A stretch of 64,000 nucleotides of DNA, from assembly GCA_964429485.1 (NCBI GenBank), contig CAYSBW010000003.1, positions 40,753-104,752 on the forward strand, in the 5' to 3' direction. Within the stretch, counting starts at the first letter, position 1, and each line of letters opens with the position of its first letter. The DNA comes from JAPLKB01 sp964429485 (lineage in GTDB: Bacteria; Desulfobacterota; Syntrophorhabdia; Syntrophorhabdales; Syntrophorhabdaceae). This document shows positions 45,171 to 55,164 of this stretch, in pieces. The notes under the pieces were generated by a model. That model did not search any database and was not told the origin of the DNA. It saw only the letters and a program-made list of their open reading frames with translations. Position numbers and translations under genes: made by a program.

Positions 45171-45305
45171 ATACTATCTTCCAATAATATAAATTATATT
45201 TATTTGGTAAACCCATCAATGAAGCAAGTCTTTTGTCGGATTGCCTGTGATGGAATGTAAAACTGTTTTAAACGGCTATTCTTTTTGTGTAAAGTAAAAA
45301 ACAAA

Positions 45306-47903
45306 TCAGGAGTGTTCGACAAAGCAGATAAGTTTCTGTGAAAACATGTCGGACATAATACATAAACCGATATTTTCTCTCACTTCGAAAACTTTAACTA
45401 CTTCTTTGTATTTAAGACTTTCCGGTACAAGTGAACATGTGATGTCGATGAAGGAACTCAATATTTCCTTATTGAATATAACGCCGGGATTATCCGGAAA
45501 AAGAGCTAAATAAAAGATATCTGTTTCTACAAGATCCTGAAAAAAATGACTCCCATAAGAAAGTTCAGGCATGAGATTGCCGTCAGAATAAGCAATTTCA
45601 CCCATAAATGAAATGTTATTGATTTCCGAGAACCTGACAGGAACGCCAAGTGACGGGGTTGTTGTTCCCCATCTTCCCGGACCGAGTAAAAGTGTTGGAA
45701 GCTCTTTCCTTTTTTTGATCGTTTTATTGAATTTGCCAATAATACGGGCTATATCATATTTTTGAGATAGAACCAGGACGCTGTATTTTTCAGGATCAAC
45801 GTAGATGATCCTTTTTATATGTCTTGAAATACTGCCCCCCATAAAGTGTCCATCTGTTTGTATAAAAATCTTGCTATCCTGAAGATCAGCCGGTAATTTG
45901 ACTTTTTTGATTTGTCCTTTAGCCTGGACGGGTCTGCATTGGAGTAGATTGATCCTGTAATCGTTGTACTGGGTAAAATTGGCGGTAAATTCAATTTCTA
46001 CAGGGTAATCATATATTTCCTCGAGTTTCTTAAGCATTCGGTGCATTATGCCTGCAAATGCTGTTTTAGAGAGCAGGCTGTCAAAAGTCAAAATCCATGC
46101 TTCCCGGTCTTTTATACCGAGCTCAACCATCCTGCCTGTTATTTCCTGATCTTTTGTGCCTAAAAGGTCAAGTCTGATGTTAAGCTCATTTTTTACATTA
46201 TCAGGAAAAGGAATTGTTTCCAGTGAATTACTATTTATATCAAGAACATCTACATCATGCTGGGAAAATCTTCTTGTTTCATCTATATTTCCATGTGGAC
46301 GAAATAATGGATTATCGAGAGCAACAATCCGCGGGTAATCATTCTCAACGCGATTTACAGCTCGTGTTCCAAGACCCAGAACAAGCCTTAACATACCAGC
46401 CTTAGGGTCCATACCTTCCTTCCATGTAAATGTGTTATAGGAAACACCCACACCGGCAACATCAGGAAAAAAATATTGTTTTCGATGTGAACCTGATACC
46501 CTCTGAACAAGCAGGGCCATCTGTTCATCCTGTTGGTCCAGGCCTCTCTGCAAGCGATAAGTAAGTGCGTCTTCATTCATTGTACTGGCAAATACCGTCC
46601 TTACTGACTCGACAAAATCAGCATAGCGTTTTTCAGGTGAACCCTGATTTACAGAAAAGATACTTTCATATTTTCCGGCAAACGCATTTCCAAAGGCATC
46701 TTCCAGAAGACTGCTGGAACGTATGATAATTGGAGACTGACCGAAATATTCTATAACTTGTTGAAACTGTTCTTTAATTTCATCCGGGAAGCTACCTTTG
46801 AGCATTTTTTTGCGGAGTTTCTCCCCTGCCTCAAAATATCCTTCCTTTGTTTTCTGTTCCATGCGTAACTTCCATAGACCATTCTGAACAATGTAAGTAT
46901 AATAGATATCTGATCCTATATAGAATGAGTCATGCTGTTCAAGATAATCATCCCAGTTTATCCATTCTTCCTTGTCGAGAATTTTTCTCGCAATAAGCAT
47001 GCCCACTGTTTTCCCGCCTATAAAGCCTGTTCCAATAATACGGGATTTTATATTAAGAAGATCTTCAAGTGAGAACACCTCTCTTGCAAGAGATAATATC
47101 TTTTTTTCTCTACCCACCATAATGCGGCACAGTTCATCAACCATTTGTTGCTTTTCAATGTCATTATCAGGTTTGTTTAGAAGAGTTTCTGCTTTTAAGA
47201 AAAGTTTGTCCCAGTAATCAAGCTGGCGACGGACACTGGTTTGTTCTCTTTTTGAAAGATCAGAAAATAGTTTTGCTGCATCGAAACTGTCCACGACAGG
47301 GACAAGGATTGCATTTTCCTCTATATGGGGTAGGAACATGGTAGGTGAGTAACGGTTTAGAACTTTTAGGGGGTGAATGCAGTAATGTTCTTCATGGTTA
47401 TAAGTTTCAAGCAGTATCTGTGTGGTTTCACGTATGCGGGCCACTGTCTTGAAAGAGTGGTTGTAACGCATAATTGAAAAGTATGCCAGAGTATTAAGTT
47501 CGAAAAGATAGGGACAGACAACAACAAAAAAATTGCCGATCATAAGATCGGTAGCCCATGCAGTCAATAAATAAGAAAGGCAATCAAAGACATAAAAAAC
47601 ATCCCTTCCTTCTACTGTTGCTATATTGTATGTCTGAGTTGTGAAGGATTCAAAACCGCTCCGAGCGTCAAGATTGTATATTATTACATTCGAAGCTTCT
47701 TCAACAAGAGGTTCGTGGTCAGCAAACCTCATGTATATTACCTTTTTTCCGTTCTCGACAGCCTTTATGACATAGGGTGTTACATAATGTTTGTATACTG
47801 AAATATTGTCAACCTGCCAGACAACATTGTCACCCATTTGCAATCCGCCAAGAACTTCATCAAGACTGTTTATTCCTGTACTTGCCAGAATCGGTGGATT
47901 CAT
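45306..47903 (-). CDS. KaiC-like domain fused to PEP/pyruvate-binding ATP-grasp domain
   Basis: An 865-aa protein. Residues 1-200 look like a RecA/KaiC fold (STGINSLDEVLGGLQMGDNVVW, YVFDCLSYLLT), but the Walker A lysine loop is missing. Residues 290-700 match the ATP-grasp domain of PEP synthase and pyruvate phosphate dikinase: GFIGGKTVGMLIARKIL, PIIIRSSSLLEDAFGNAFAGKY, and INLLQCRPVQAKG. The swivelling phosphohistidine domain and the PEP/pyruvate barrel of full PEP synthases are absent. The C-terminal 165 residues are unassigned. Such proteins may phosphorylate a protein or small molecule with ATP. It is the last gene of the glutamate synthase operon, overlapping the preceding gene by 4 bp. 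Confidence 0.72.
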   Translation of the reverse strand: MNPPILASTGINSLDEVLGGLQMGDNVVWQVDNISVYKHYVTPYVIKAVENGKKVIYMRFADHEPLVEEASNVIIYNLDARSGFESFTTQTYNIATVEGRDVFYVFDCLSYLLTAWATDLMIGNFFVVVCPYLFELNTLAYFSIMRYNHSFKTVARIRETTQILLETYNHEEHYCIHPLKVLNRYSPTMFLPHIEENAILVPVVDSFDAAKLFSDLSKREQTSVRRQLDYWDKLFLKAETLLNKPDNDIEKQQMVDELCRIMVGREKKILSLAREVFSLEDLLNIKSRIIGTGFIGGKTVGMLIARKILDKEEWINWDDYLEQHDSFYIGSDIYYTYIVQNGLWKLRMEQKTKEGYFEAGEKLRKKMLKGSFPDEIKEQFQQVIEYFGQSPIIIRSSSLLEDAFGNAFAGKYESIFSVNQGSPEKRYADFVESVRTVFASTMNEDALTYRLQRGLDQQDEQMALLVQRVSGSHRKQYFFPDVAGVGVSYNTFTWKEGMDPKAGMLRLVLGLGTRAVNRVENDYPRIVALDNPLFRPHGNIDETRRFSQHDVDVLDINSNSLETIPFPDNVKNELNIRLDLLGTKDQEITGRMVELGIKDREAWILTFDSLLSKTAFAGIMHRMLKKLEEIYDYPVEIEFTANFTQYNDYRINLLQCRPVQAKGQIKKVKLPADLQDSKIFIQTDGHFMGGSISRHIKRIIYVDPEKYSVLVLSQKYDIARIIGKFNKTIKKRKELPTLLLGPGRWGTTTPSLGVPVRFSEINNISFMGEIAYSDGNLMPELSYGSHFFQDLVETDIFYLALFPDNPGVIFNKEILSSFIDITCSLVPESLKYKEVVKVFEVRENIGLCIMSDMFSQKLICFVEHS

Positions 47904-50230
47904 GTTTCAATCATTTCCCATATTCCGCACGGACATACGCCTGCACAGAAACCGCAACCTATGCAAAGCTTATCGTCAACCAAGTATTCATATGTGCCAT
48001 CCCCGGTTTCCTTTCTGCTGATTGCACCATAGTAACATGTAATTTCACATATATGGCAGTCCCTGCACCTGCTACAGGACATGCAGCGGTCTGCCTCGGA
48101 CTCAATATTAGTTTTTTCATGAGTACAGTTTTCGTAATATGCAGTTTTGATTCTGTTTTTTGGAGTAATTTTTTTGATATCAGGGTATTCATAGGGTGCT
48201 CCGGAAAGAAAAGAATGAATAGCCTCGGCAGCTTTCTTACCGTGCCCGATTGCATGGGTTACAAGGCCTGGAGTTACTGCATCTCCAACAGCAAAGATTT
48301 TAGGATCTGATGTGTGCCCTGACCCGTCTGCTTCGATCCATCCATCAAAGCTGGTGTGAACTGTTATAGGAAGAAAGTCTGTAACGGGAGTGTCACCTAT
48401 CGCTGCAATTACCATATCTGCATGAAGAACTGACCCGTCAGTAAAATATAATGTCCGGTTTTTTCTATCATATTTGCTTACAGATTTAGGCCATATAACT
48501 TTCGTTCCGAGAGATCTGGCAATCTCAAGCTCTTTACCGAAGGCCGCCGGTTTCTGTATATCTATTGCTGTCACATTTTTTGCACCGAATATGTAGGCTT
48601 GAGCGGCAACATCCATACCTACGTTGCCGGAACCTATGACAATGATGTCCTGTCCTGATAAATCCAATCCTCCGTCTGTATTTATGTTTTTCAAAAAATC
48701 ATAGGCTGCAAGAATATCCTCCCTTCCTTTTACAGGTAATTTCCTTGGTTTATGAGTTCCACAGGCTACTACAACCGCATCATGCCCTTTATATATTTTG
48801 TCAAAAATTTTCCTGTTAACAGACATTTCTGTTTGAATATTAATTCCTGTGTTTTTGATTCTTTCCAGTTCTTTTTCGAGTATTTGCCTTGGCAGTCTTG
48901 TCTGTGGGATGAAGTATTGTAATTTTCCTCCTATGTTTTTTTCTGCTTCAAAAATATTTACCTCGTAACCTTTAAGAACGAGCTGCCATGCAGCAGAAAG
49001 CCCCCCTGCTCCACCTCCTATTACTGCAACTTTTTTGCCGTTCTTTTTTTCTGGCACAGGAGGAGTTTTAAGAGAGAGACTTTCCTTTCCGAAAAATTCA
49101 GTATTCAGTGGCCTGTCAATTACTGACCGCGTACATTCATTCATGCAGAGATGAGCGCATATTTCACCGCACACCGTAGCAGGCAAAGGACTATACTGAA
49201 GAACAAGCTCCAGGGCTTCCTCTATTTTGCCGGATCGAATAAGCTGAGCACGTTTCCAAGTAGGAATATTGCTGGGGCAGGCGAACTCACAGGGTGGAGT
49301 ATAGGCTTTATTATTCCATACAGGTCTATAACGCCTGTCTATACCGGTTGTTATGTAAGGTAGAACATCTCCGGGATGATTAACATATTCTGAAAAAATA
49401 CCTCCCTTTCCAACATTATTTTCCCAGAATGATATTCTGAATTCTTCTATGGAAACAGGAAAAATTGGCTTCTCTTCTTTTTCTTTAGATGTATAGGGGA
49501 TAAGCTTTTTCCATTTTTCGCAGGAGCAGGTAAGTTCGTTGTAATATTCCATCCGATGAATAGACTCGAGGAAAGGCATCATATTTATGGTAAGCCACTG
49601 CCAGTCCTGTTGTGACAGGTCAAGAAGTTTTACATCCTCATTGCTGAAACCCTCTACAGGCCCTCTGAAATAAACAATGCCTCCGACCATGCCTACACAG
49701 GGACGGTAACCGAGTATACTTTTTTTATTTCTCGGATTAACTCCGCATACAACCGAAATGCCCCCTGTTTTGAATTCTGCGAAGGCATCGCCCACATCCC
49801 TGAAATACCATGATTGGGGAGGGTCGAAGCCTGGATTACATTTGGTTATTGTATCGCAACGGGATCCACCGCCTCCCTGGACGTACAAAATACCCTGGGC
49901 AGCTGCGTTGTGAGCTCCGTTTGTTACATCTCCTAAAACTGTTATTCGTGCTCCGCAGTTGAGCCAGCCTGCGTCGTCTGAAACACTCCCTTTAACGATA
50001 ATTTCAGTTCCTGCTACGCCCATACCCCCAAGCCTTTGCCCTACAGGTCCTTCTACAACAATACTGACCTTGTCGTTAATTCCCCAAAGCCTGCCGCCAA
50101 TGCCCTGCTGCCCGTCGGCAATGATATTAAATTCTCTGACACCATCTTTAATCGCTTCCTTTATTTCTTCTTCTAAAGCCTTTGACGAAATTCGAACGCC
50201 ATTTATATTTCCAATTATCATTTTACGCAT
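47900..50230 (-). CDS. Glutamate synthase GXGXG domain fused to FeS/FAD oxidoreductase (GltD-like)
   Basis: A 776-aa fusion. Residues 15-240 are the beta-helix GXGXG domain of the glutamate synthase large subunit (GGRLWGIN, GQRLGGMGVAGTEIIVKG, GAHNAAAQGILYVQGGGGSRCD). Residues 310-700 are GltD-like: N-terminal cysteines (CEFAC, CGEICAHLCMNEC), FAD motif VAVIGGGAGGLSAAW near 405, NADPH-type motif VIGSGNVGMDVAAQAY. The end is a ferredoxin domain with CMSCSRCRDCHICEITC and CIGCGFCAGVCPCG. It would feed electrons to the FMN subunit encoded upstream. The ATG at 50230 has AGAGAG 9 bases before it and is preferred to a TTG 12 codons earlier. Confidence 0.88.
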   Translation of the reverse strand: MRKMIIGNINGVRISSKALEEEIKEAIKDGVREFNIIADGQQGIGGRLWGINDKVSIVVEGPVGQRLGGMGVAGTEIIVKGSVSDDAGWLNCGARITVLGDVTNGAHNAAAQGILYVQGGGGSRCDTITKCNPGFDPPQSWYFRDVGDAFAEFKTGGISVVCGVNPRNKKSILGYRPCVGMVGGIVYFRGPVEGFSNEDVKLLDLSQQDWQWLTINMMPFLESIHRMEYYNELTCSCEKWKKLIPYTSKEKEEKPIFPVSIEEFRISFWENNVGKGGIFSEYVNHPGDVLPYITTGIDRRYRPVWNNKAYTPPCEFACPSNIPTWKRAQLIRSGKIEEALELVLQYSPLPATVCGEICAHLCMNECTRSVIDRPLNTEFFGKESLSLKTPPVPEKKNGKKVAVIGGGAGGLSAAWQLVLKGYEVNIFEAEKNIGGKLQYFIPQTRLPRQILEKELERIKNTGINIQTEMSVNRKIFDKIYKGHDAVVVACGTHKPRKLPVKGREDILAAYDFLKNINTDGGLDLSGQDIIVIGSGNVGMDVAAQAYIFGAKNVTAIDIQKPAAFGKELEIARSLGTKVIWPKSVSKYDRKNRTLYFTDGSVLHADMVIAAIGDTPVTDFLPITVHTSFDGWIEADGSGHTSDPKIFAVGDAVTPGLVTHAIGHGKKAAEAIHSFLSGAPYEYPDIKKITPKNRIKTAYYENCTHEKTNIESEADRCMSCSRCRDCHICEITCYYGAISRKETGDGTYEYLVDDKLCIGCGFCAGVCPCGIWEMIET

Positions 50231-50255
50231 ATGAGTCTTCTCTCTCTTGCTTTTT

Positions 50256-51917
50256 TTAACAGACAAATCCTATGTGCAGGCGTTCTGCTACTGCAATATC
50301 ATCTGCGCATATACCATCCGACATGCCTATGGGCAGTTCTGTACTCCGTCCCATAGGGGCAAAAATTTTTTTCAGCTCCATATCAAGGGACTTGAAAATT
50401 TCTACAAGTCGTTCAGCCACTCTGTCCGGATCAAGTCTTCTGTATAGTTTCGGGTCCTGCGTAGTAATTCCGCGCGGGCATTTTCCAGTATTGCATATAT
50501 TACAACGATTATATTCGTCACCTAAACACCCGGCTGCTGCCTGCATAATATATTTTCCAACTGAAACGGCTGATGCGCCAAGCATGATAAGGGCCGCTGC
50601 ATTTGCTGCAAGATTTCCTTTTTTTCCTATACCTCCTGCTGCAATCAAGGGCAGCTCATTCTGTTTACCCTGTTTTACAAGATCAAGATAACAATCTCTG
50701 ATATTTGATGCAATAGGATGACCCATTTTATCCATTGATACATTATATGCAGCTCCGGTACCACCATCCTCACCGTCTATTGAAAGAGCTGCTGTATAGG
50801 GGTTTCTTACAACATTGTTGAGAACTGCCTTGACGGTCCTTGTACCTGATATTTTGGGATATACAGGTACCCTGAATCCCCAGGCCATTGACATTGACTG
50901 TACCATTTTTGCTACTGATTCTTCTATTGAATACTGGGTTTGGTGAGTTGGTGGTGAAGGTAGATCCACCCCCTGTGGTACACCCCTTATTTGAGCAATA
51001 AGCTTTGATACTTTCTTTGCCATTAACAACCCTCCGTCTCCAGGTTTGGCTCCTTGACCATACTTGATTTCTATGGCACATGGGTCTTCCACCATGTGAG
51101 GAACTGCTCTGAGGATTTCATCCCACCCGAAATAACCTGATGCTATCTGAAGAATAAAATATTTTATGAACCTGGATTTGAGAAGTCTTTTAGGCATGCC
51201 TCCTTCTCCTGAAGCCATGACAACAGGCATTTTTTCCACTTCATTGAGATATGTGACACCCATTGCAAGACCTTCCCACATGGTGGGTGACAAAGCTCCG
51301 ATTGACATACTTCCGATCATCACGGGATATATTTCCCTTATTGGTGGTATAAATTTTGCGTAGGATTTATCTAATTCAAGTTTTCCATTGACTGTTGCAA
51401 AAGGAAGTTTTTCTGCTGCCGGGATTCTACCGATATATGTCCTGATTCTGAACTCATGCCTTCCCGCATCAAGGGCAGGGTCGGTAAGCATTGATATTCT
51501 TGTGAACTTTAGATGATCAAGTGTGCCTGTTTCAGGGTCGTTGCGTCTGCCGCCTCTTCTGTAAGGATAGCCCTTGGCATTTTTGTGAAAGAGAAATTTA
51601 TGCTGGGGATTATATTCAATTTCTACTGCATCATTGGGGCACACAAGGGTACACATACCGCATCCTGTGCATGCCTGTTCGATATTTATTGACTGTGAGA
51701 TAACTGTAACAGCCTTCCTTTCAATTTTAGGTTCAGGTAAAAAACCTTCTGAAAGGATTGTTCTGCGAAGGTTTACGCTGGGATTAATAGCGCCGACAGG
51801 GCATATCGCAGTGCATCTGCCACATCTTTTGCATTTGTCTTCATGCCATTTTATGATATAGGGCAAATCCCTTACTGTCAATTGATGGTTGTGGTCCAAC
51901 CTTGAAGCTGATTCCAT
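50256..51917 (-). CDS. gltB: Glutamate synthase FMN/FeS catalytic subunit (archaeal type)
   Basis: A 553-aa protein. The N-terminus has two ferredoxin motifs, CKRCGRCTAICPVG and CTGCGMCTLVCPND. The rest is the FMN-binding glutamate synthase barrel, with GEGGMPKRLL, IEIKYGQGAKPGDGGLL, LPSPPTHQTQYSIEE, SIDGEDGGTGAAY and the C-terminal CNICNTGKCPRGI cysteines of the 3Fe-4S cluster. It converts 2-oxoglutarate and ammonia (from glutamine) to glutamate. The amidotransferase and GXGXG parts are separate genes, as in archaeal and Thermotoga-type enzymes. The ATG lies in the end of the amidotransferase gene (40-bp overlap) behind an AAAGGAG site. Confidence 0.92.
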   Translation of the reverse strand: MESASRLDHNHQLTVRDLPYIIKWHEDKCKRCGRCTAICPVGAINPSVNLRRTILSEGFLPEPKIERKAVTVISQSINIEQACTGCGMCTLVCPNDAVEIEYNPQHKFLFHKNAKGYPYRRGGRRNDPETGTLDHLKFTRISMLTDPALDAGRHEFRIRTYIGRIPAAEKLPFATVNGKLELDKSYAKFIPPIREIYPVMIGSMSIGALSPTMWEGLAMGVTYLNEVEKMPVVMASGEGGMPKRLLKSRFIKYFILQIASGYFGWDEILRAVPHMVEDPCAIEIKYGQGAKPGDGGLLMAKKVSKLIAQIRGVPQGVDLPSPPTHQTQYSIEESVAKMVQSMSMAWGFRVPVYPKISGTRTVKAVLNNVVRNPYTAALSIDGEDGGTGAAYNVSMDKMGHPIASNIRDCYLDLVKQGKQNELPLIAAGGIGKKGNLAANAAALIMLGASAVSVGKYIMQAAAGCLGDEYNRCNICNTGKCPRGITTQDPKLYRRLDPDRVAERLVEIFKSLDMELKKIFAPMGRSTELPIGMSDGICADDIAVAERLHIGFVC

Positions 51918-53005
51918 ACTTTAATCTCCTTTGCCTCAGGTGCAATTATAAGCATATCGTATTTCATTGGAAAAATATCTATTGAATGATCTCTTTCAGG
52001 AATAATTCTGTCAAGCCCGCATTCTTCCGAAGACATGGCTACCATGCCCTTTCTGCCACCTGCAACGCCAGGTCTCAGTTTTTTTGAATCTTGTACCATG
52101 AAGCATGTTCCGTCCGGTGTAAATCCGATTACACAATTGGGTCCGTCAATGCAAAGAGGTCTGAGAGAGGCTTTCATTAATGAAAGCACATCTCTGTCCG
52201 GCCTTTCCGAGATCTCAGTGTTTGCAAGTGGGGTAATAATATCTTTATAATATATGAGAGGATATTTCAACTGTCTTACTGCATAATGAAGAATATGAGT
52301 AAAGACTTCACTATCACTGCTGTAACTTGTATAGCCGGGGAATCTCCTGCTTGTAAGGAATTCTCTTATGGGATTAAAGGCCGTATTCTCACCATTTGTC
52401 ATAGTGCAAAATCCTTCAATAAAAAAAGGATGACATGCGTAAAGATTGATAGCATAATTCGTATTTTGTCTTCCCTGGGCAAAAACTATTTTTGCTGTAA
52501 GAGAAGAATGTATAAGACCAAAAAATTCAGCAAGTTGCATAGGGTCGCCCACCTCTTTGAGCATGAGTACATCAGGATAGAATGAAAAAATAACAATTGA
52601 GTTATCCTGTTTTCCCATTTCTTTTAGATGCAGACGAGTTTTCATCAGGATGTCTTCGCGTTCATGGAGAAGCTTTCCATTATATTCCTCCGGGTATTCA
52701 TAGAATTTTACAAAATAGTTGTCCCTTTTCTTGATACCGGTCAGTGGTCTCAATGTCGGCCTCCATTCATGGACAATCTTAAATCCATTCCGGGCCATAT
52801 AGTCGTCAAGTTTATGCAAACCCTCGTGGGAACAGATACCGGACATTGCCGGATAGTCTTTAAGATCTTTGAGTTCGCCACCAAGATTTTTTAAAATAAG
52901 CCCCATTCCTGAACCATCATGTCCTTCTTTCATAGTTTCAAGGGCAGAAACAGCATCCATGGGGCTGATATAGTTTTCAGATGTTATAGCTATTAAACGA
53001 CACAT
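51878..53005 (-). CDS. Class II glutamine amidotransferase of glutamate synthase
   Basis: A 375-aa Ntn-type amidotransferase domain standing as its own protein. The start at 53005 gives MCRLIAITSEN, so that Cys2 becomes the N-terminal nucleophile after removal of Met; GGAG lies 9 bases upstream. The family stretches SDSEVFTHILHYAVRQL and TNGENTAFNPIREFL are present. It releases ammonia from glutamine for the FMN subunit encoded next. Its length equals the amidotransferase part of full GltB. Confidence 0.88.
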   Translation of the reverse strand: MCRLIAITSENYISPMDAVSALETMKEGHDGSGMGLILKNLGGELKDLKDYPAMSGICSHEGLHKLDDYMARNGFKIVHEWRPTLRPLTGIKKRDNYFVKFYEYPEEYNGKLLHEREDILMKTRLHLKEMGKQDNSIVIFSFYPDVLMLKEVGDPMQLAEFFGLIHSSLTAKIVFAQGRQNTNYAINLYACHPFFIEGFCTMTNGENTAFNPIREFLTSRRFPGYTSYSSDSEVFTHILHYAVRQLKYPLIYYKDIITPLANTEISERPDRDVLSLMKASLRPLCIDGPNCVIGFTPDGTCFMVQDSKKLRPGVAGGRKGMVAMSSEECGLDRIIPERDHSIDIFPMKYDMLIIAPEAKEIKVWNQLQGWTTTIN

Positions 53006-53040
53006 ATAATTATGCTCCAATATATTTTACGTTTTTATTC

Positions 53041-53859
53041 TTATGCCTTATTCATAGTCAGATCGAAATGAATTTCTTCCATTTCCCACCACAAAATCTG
53101 CTTCTTCTTTGTAGATTCCTTATTGATTTCAATGTACTGATTCAGTATTTTTTTATATCTTAAATAAGATTCTATGATTCGTATAAAATTTTTTAATATC
53201 TTTTCGTACTGAGACAGGAACTGTTCTATTTTTACTGAAGTATCACTGATTATCTTTCCAGGGTTAAACTTTTTTTCAATATTTCCCGTCATCCAGGAAT
53301 TTACCATACCTTCAGTTGCTTCAATGTGAAACTGCAGGCCATAGGCATTGTTTCCGACCCTGAAGGCTTGGTTTTTGCAAGCACTGGAACGGGCAAGATG
53401 TATTCCTTCTCTGGGCATTGTAAAGGTATCCTGATGCCACTGAAATACTCCCATATTATTTGAAATATCTTGAAATAATATATCTTTTTGCCCTTCTTCA
53501 GATATCTCAATGCTGTGCCATCCGACTTCCGGCTTAGATGCTTTAAAAACTCTGCCGCCACAGGTTTTTGCGAGAAGTTGGGCGCCGAGACAAATACCGA
53601 GAAAGGGCATTTCTTCCTTGAGTACTCTGTTGATGAATGAAATTTCGTCCTGCAGAAAAGGAAACTCCTCTATATTATTGGCACACATTGGTCCGCCTAA
53701 CGAAATCACTGCCATTGTATTGTCGAGCCCTTCCGGGAAAGTTTCGCCTCTGAATAATTCAATGGTTTTCATTTCCCATCCTTTTTTAATAAAAATACTT
53801 TCAATGAGTCCCGGACCTTCGTTTTCTATGTGCTTAATGATCATGATTTTTTCATTCAT
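53041..53859 (-). CDS. Class I glutamine amidotransferase (GuaA-type domain)
   Basis: A 272-aa protein with the triad amidotransferase fold: nucleophile Cys in LGICLGAQLLAKTCGG (about residue 90) and the His/Glu pair in GLQFHIEATEGM (about residue 172). It resembles stand-alone GMP-synthase-like amidotransferases, and has a charged helical C-terminal extension of about 75 residues. It is the first gene of the glutamate synthase operon, 35 bp before the class II amidotransferase. The start at 53859 is 5 bases after GGAGG. What accepts its ammonia, or whether it hydrolyses another gamma-glutamyl compound, is unknown. Confidence 0.82.
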   Translation of the reverse strand: MNEKIMIIKHIENEGPGLIESIFIKKGWEMKTIELFRGETFPEGLDNTMAVISLGGPMCANNIEEFPFLQDEISFINRVLKEEMPFLGICLGAQLLAKTCGGRVFKASKPEVGWHSIEISEEGQKDILFQDISNNMGVFQWHQDTFTMPREGIHLARSSACKNQAFRVGNNAYGLQFHIEATEGMVNSWMTGNIEKKFNPGKIISDTSVKIEQFLSQYEKILKNFIRIIESYLRYKKILNQYIEINKESTKKKQILWWEMEEIHFDLTMNKA

Positions 53860-54153
53860 CCCGGCCTCCATTGAATTGTTTATTTCTACCTTTTAAAAAT
53901 AACAAATAATTAACAGATCTTGAAATTTTCAGATTTACCAAACAAAGAGAGTCCAATCCAGCCAGATTCTTAAAAGGAATAAAATACTTTTTTATTTTGT
54001 CTTTGTGCTTTGACTTTTTTGAACGACGTTGTTCGGTGTTTTTGAGTATCCTCTGGTGTCAGTGAGGATGTGGCGGAAATTACACTTCGCTGTGCAGGCC
54101 AACCTATACTATATATACAAGTAAAACTTTCTTGTAACCGGTAACCTGGATCT
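53860..54153. other. Upstream region of glutamate synthase operon
   Basis: About 290 bp with no gene. It must hold the operon promoter, but I see no clear -35/-10 pair. A near-palindrome GAACGACGTTGTTC (54021-54034, one mismatched pair) could be an operator. Confidence 0.4.
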
Positions 54154-55164
54154 TCAAATCATCTTAACCTTTTCAAATGCTTTTATCTTTTCCACTTCAG
54201 GATTAAGCCAGTGCAGGGGGGGTTGTCCTGACAATACTGCAAGCAGATTCTTTGCGGCAATTTCAGACATATTACCCCGTGTTTTTTTGTCAGCACTGCC
54301 TATATGGGGCAGCACTACAGTATTTTTCATCTTAAGAAGAGGGTTGTCTGTTTCGATTGGTTCTTTTTCAAAAACGTCAAGACCTGCTCCGGCAATCCAG
54401 TTTTCTTTCAGGGCGTATGTAAGGGCTGATTCATCTACTATTGATCCTCTCGCAGTATTGATAAGGATGGAACTCCTTTTCATCATTTTAAGCATTTTTT
54501 TATCTATCATGTGATAAGTTTCTTTTGTAAGGGGTACATGGAGGCTCACAAAATCAGATTCCATAATAAGGTTTTCAAGAGATCTGTATTCAACGTGGAG
54601 CTCCTTTTCTTTTTCCGGAGACAATCTTTTTTTCTTGTTATATATAACTTTCATGCCAAAACCATGTGCTCTCTTAGCCATACCTGTACCAATTCTTCCA
54701 AGACCGATAATCCCGAGTACACTTCTACAGAGACTCTGGCCGAGCAACAATTCAGGCGACCAAGCGATTTTCCATTTTAGTGTCCTGACGAAACTGTCTG
54801 CTTCAACTATTCTTCTTGATGCGCTTAGAAGGAGAGCAAAGGCAAGATCAGCAGTTGCATCAGTTAATATATCCGGTGTATAACCGATATAGATGCCCCT
54901 TTTTGTGGCCTCATCTGTATCTATATGTTCAAAGCCTGCACTCATGGTACTGATCACCTTCAGTGCAGGAGCAGAATCCATTATTTTTTTGCTGATTTTG
55001 TCTGAAAGTAGACAGAGGATAGCATCTTTGTCCCTGATATTTTTTATAATCTCTTTTTCATCCGGTAGTATTTCTTCGGGAGGAATCGAGATATCGCAAA
55101 ATTCAGCAATTAGTTTAATACCCTGTTCAGGAATTTTTCTCGTAATGTATACCTTAGGTTTCAT
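54154..55164 (-). CDS. D-2-hydroxyacid dehydrogenase (glyoxylate reductase-like)
   Basis: A 336-aa NAD(P)-dependent dehydrogenase. The nucleotide motif is GIIGLGRIGTGMAKRAHGFG (about 152-171). The catalytic Arg is in NTARGSIVDE, Glu in FEKEPIETDNP and His in VVLPHIGSAD. It reduces a 2-oxoacid such as glyoxylate or hydroxypyruvate to the D-2-hydroxyacid, or does the reverse. The ATG at 55164 follows CGGAGG; an earlier ATG lies in front of that site. It is divergent from acdA. Confidence 0.9.
   Translation of the reverse strand: MKPKVYITRKIPEQGIKLIAEFCDISIPPEEILPDEKEIIKNIRDKDAILCLLSDKISKKIMDSAPALKVISTMSAGFEHIDTDEATKRGIYIGYTPDILTDATADLAFALLLSASRRIVEADSFVRTLKWKIAWSPELLLGQSLCRSVLGIIGLGRIGTGMAKRAHGFGMKVIYNKKKRLSPEKEKELHVEYRSLENLIMESDFVSLHVPLTKETYHMIDKKMLKMMKRSSILINTARGSIVDESALTYALKENWIAGAGLDVFEKEPIETDNPLLKMKNTVVLPHIGSADKKTRGNMSEIAAKNLLAVLSGQPPLHWLNPEVEKIKAFEKVKMI

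Noticed and set aside
47777..48310. Long plus-strand frames opposite the glutamate synthase and KaiC-like genes
   Set aside because: They are antisense to well-supported conserved genes and have no protein-like features.
54021..54034. Near-palindrome GAACGACGTTGTTC as a defined operator
   Set aside because: It has a mismatch and is single copy in the window; mentioned only as a possibility in the control region entry.
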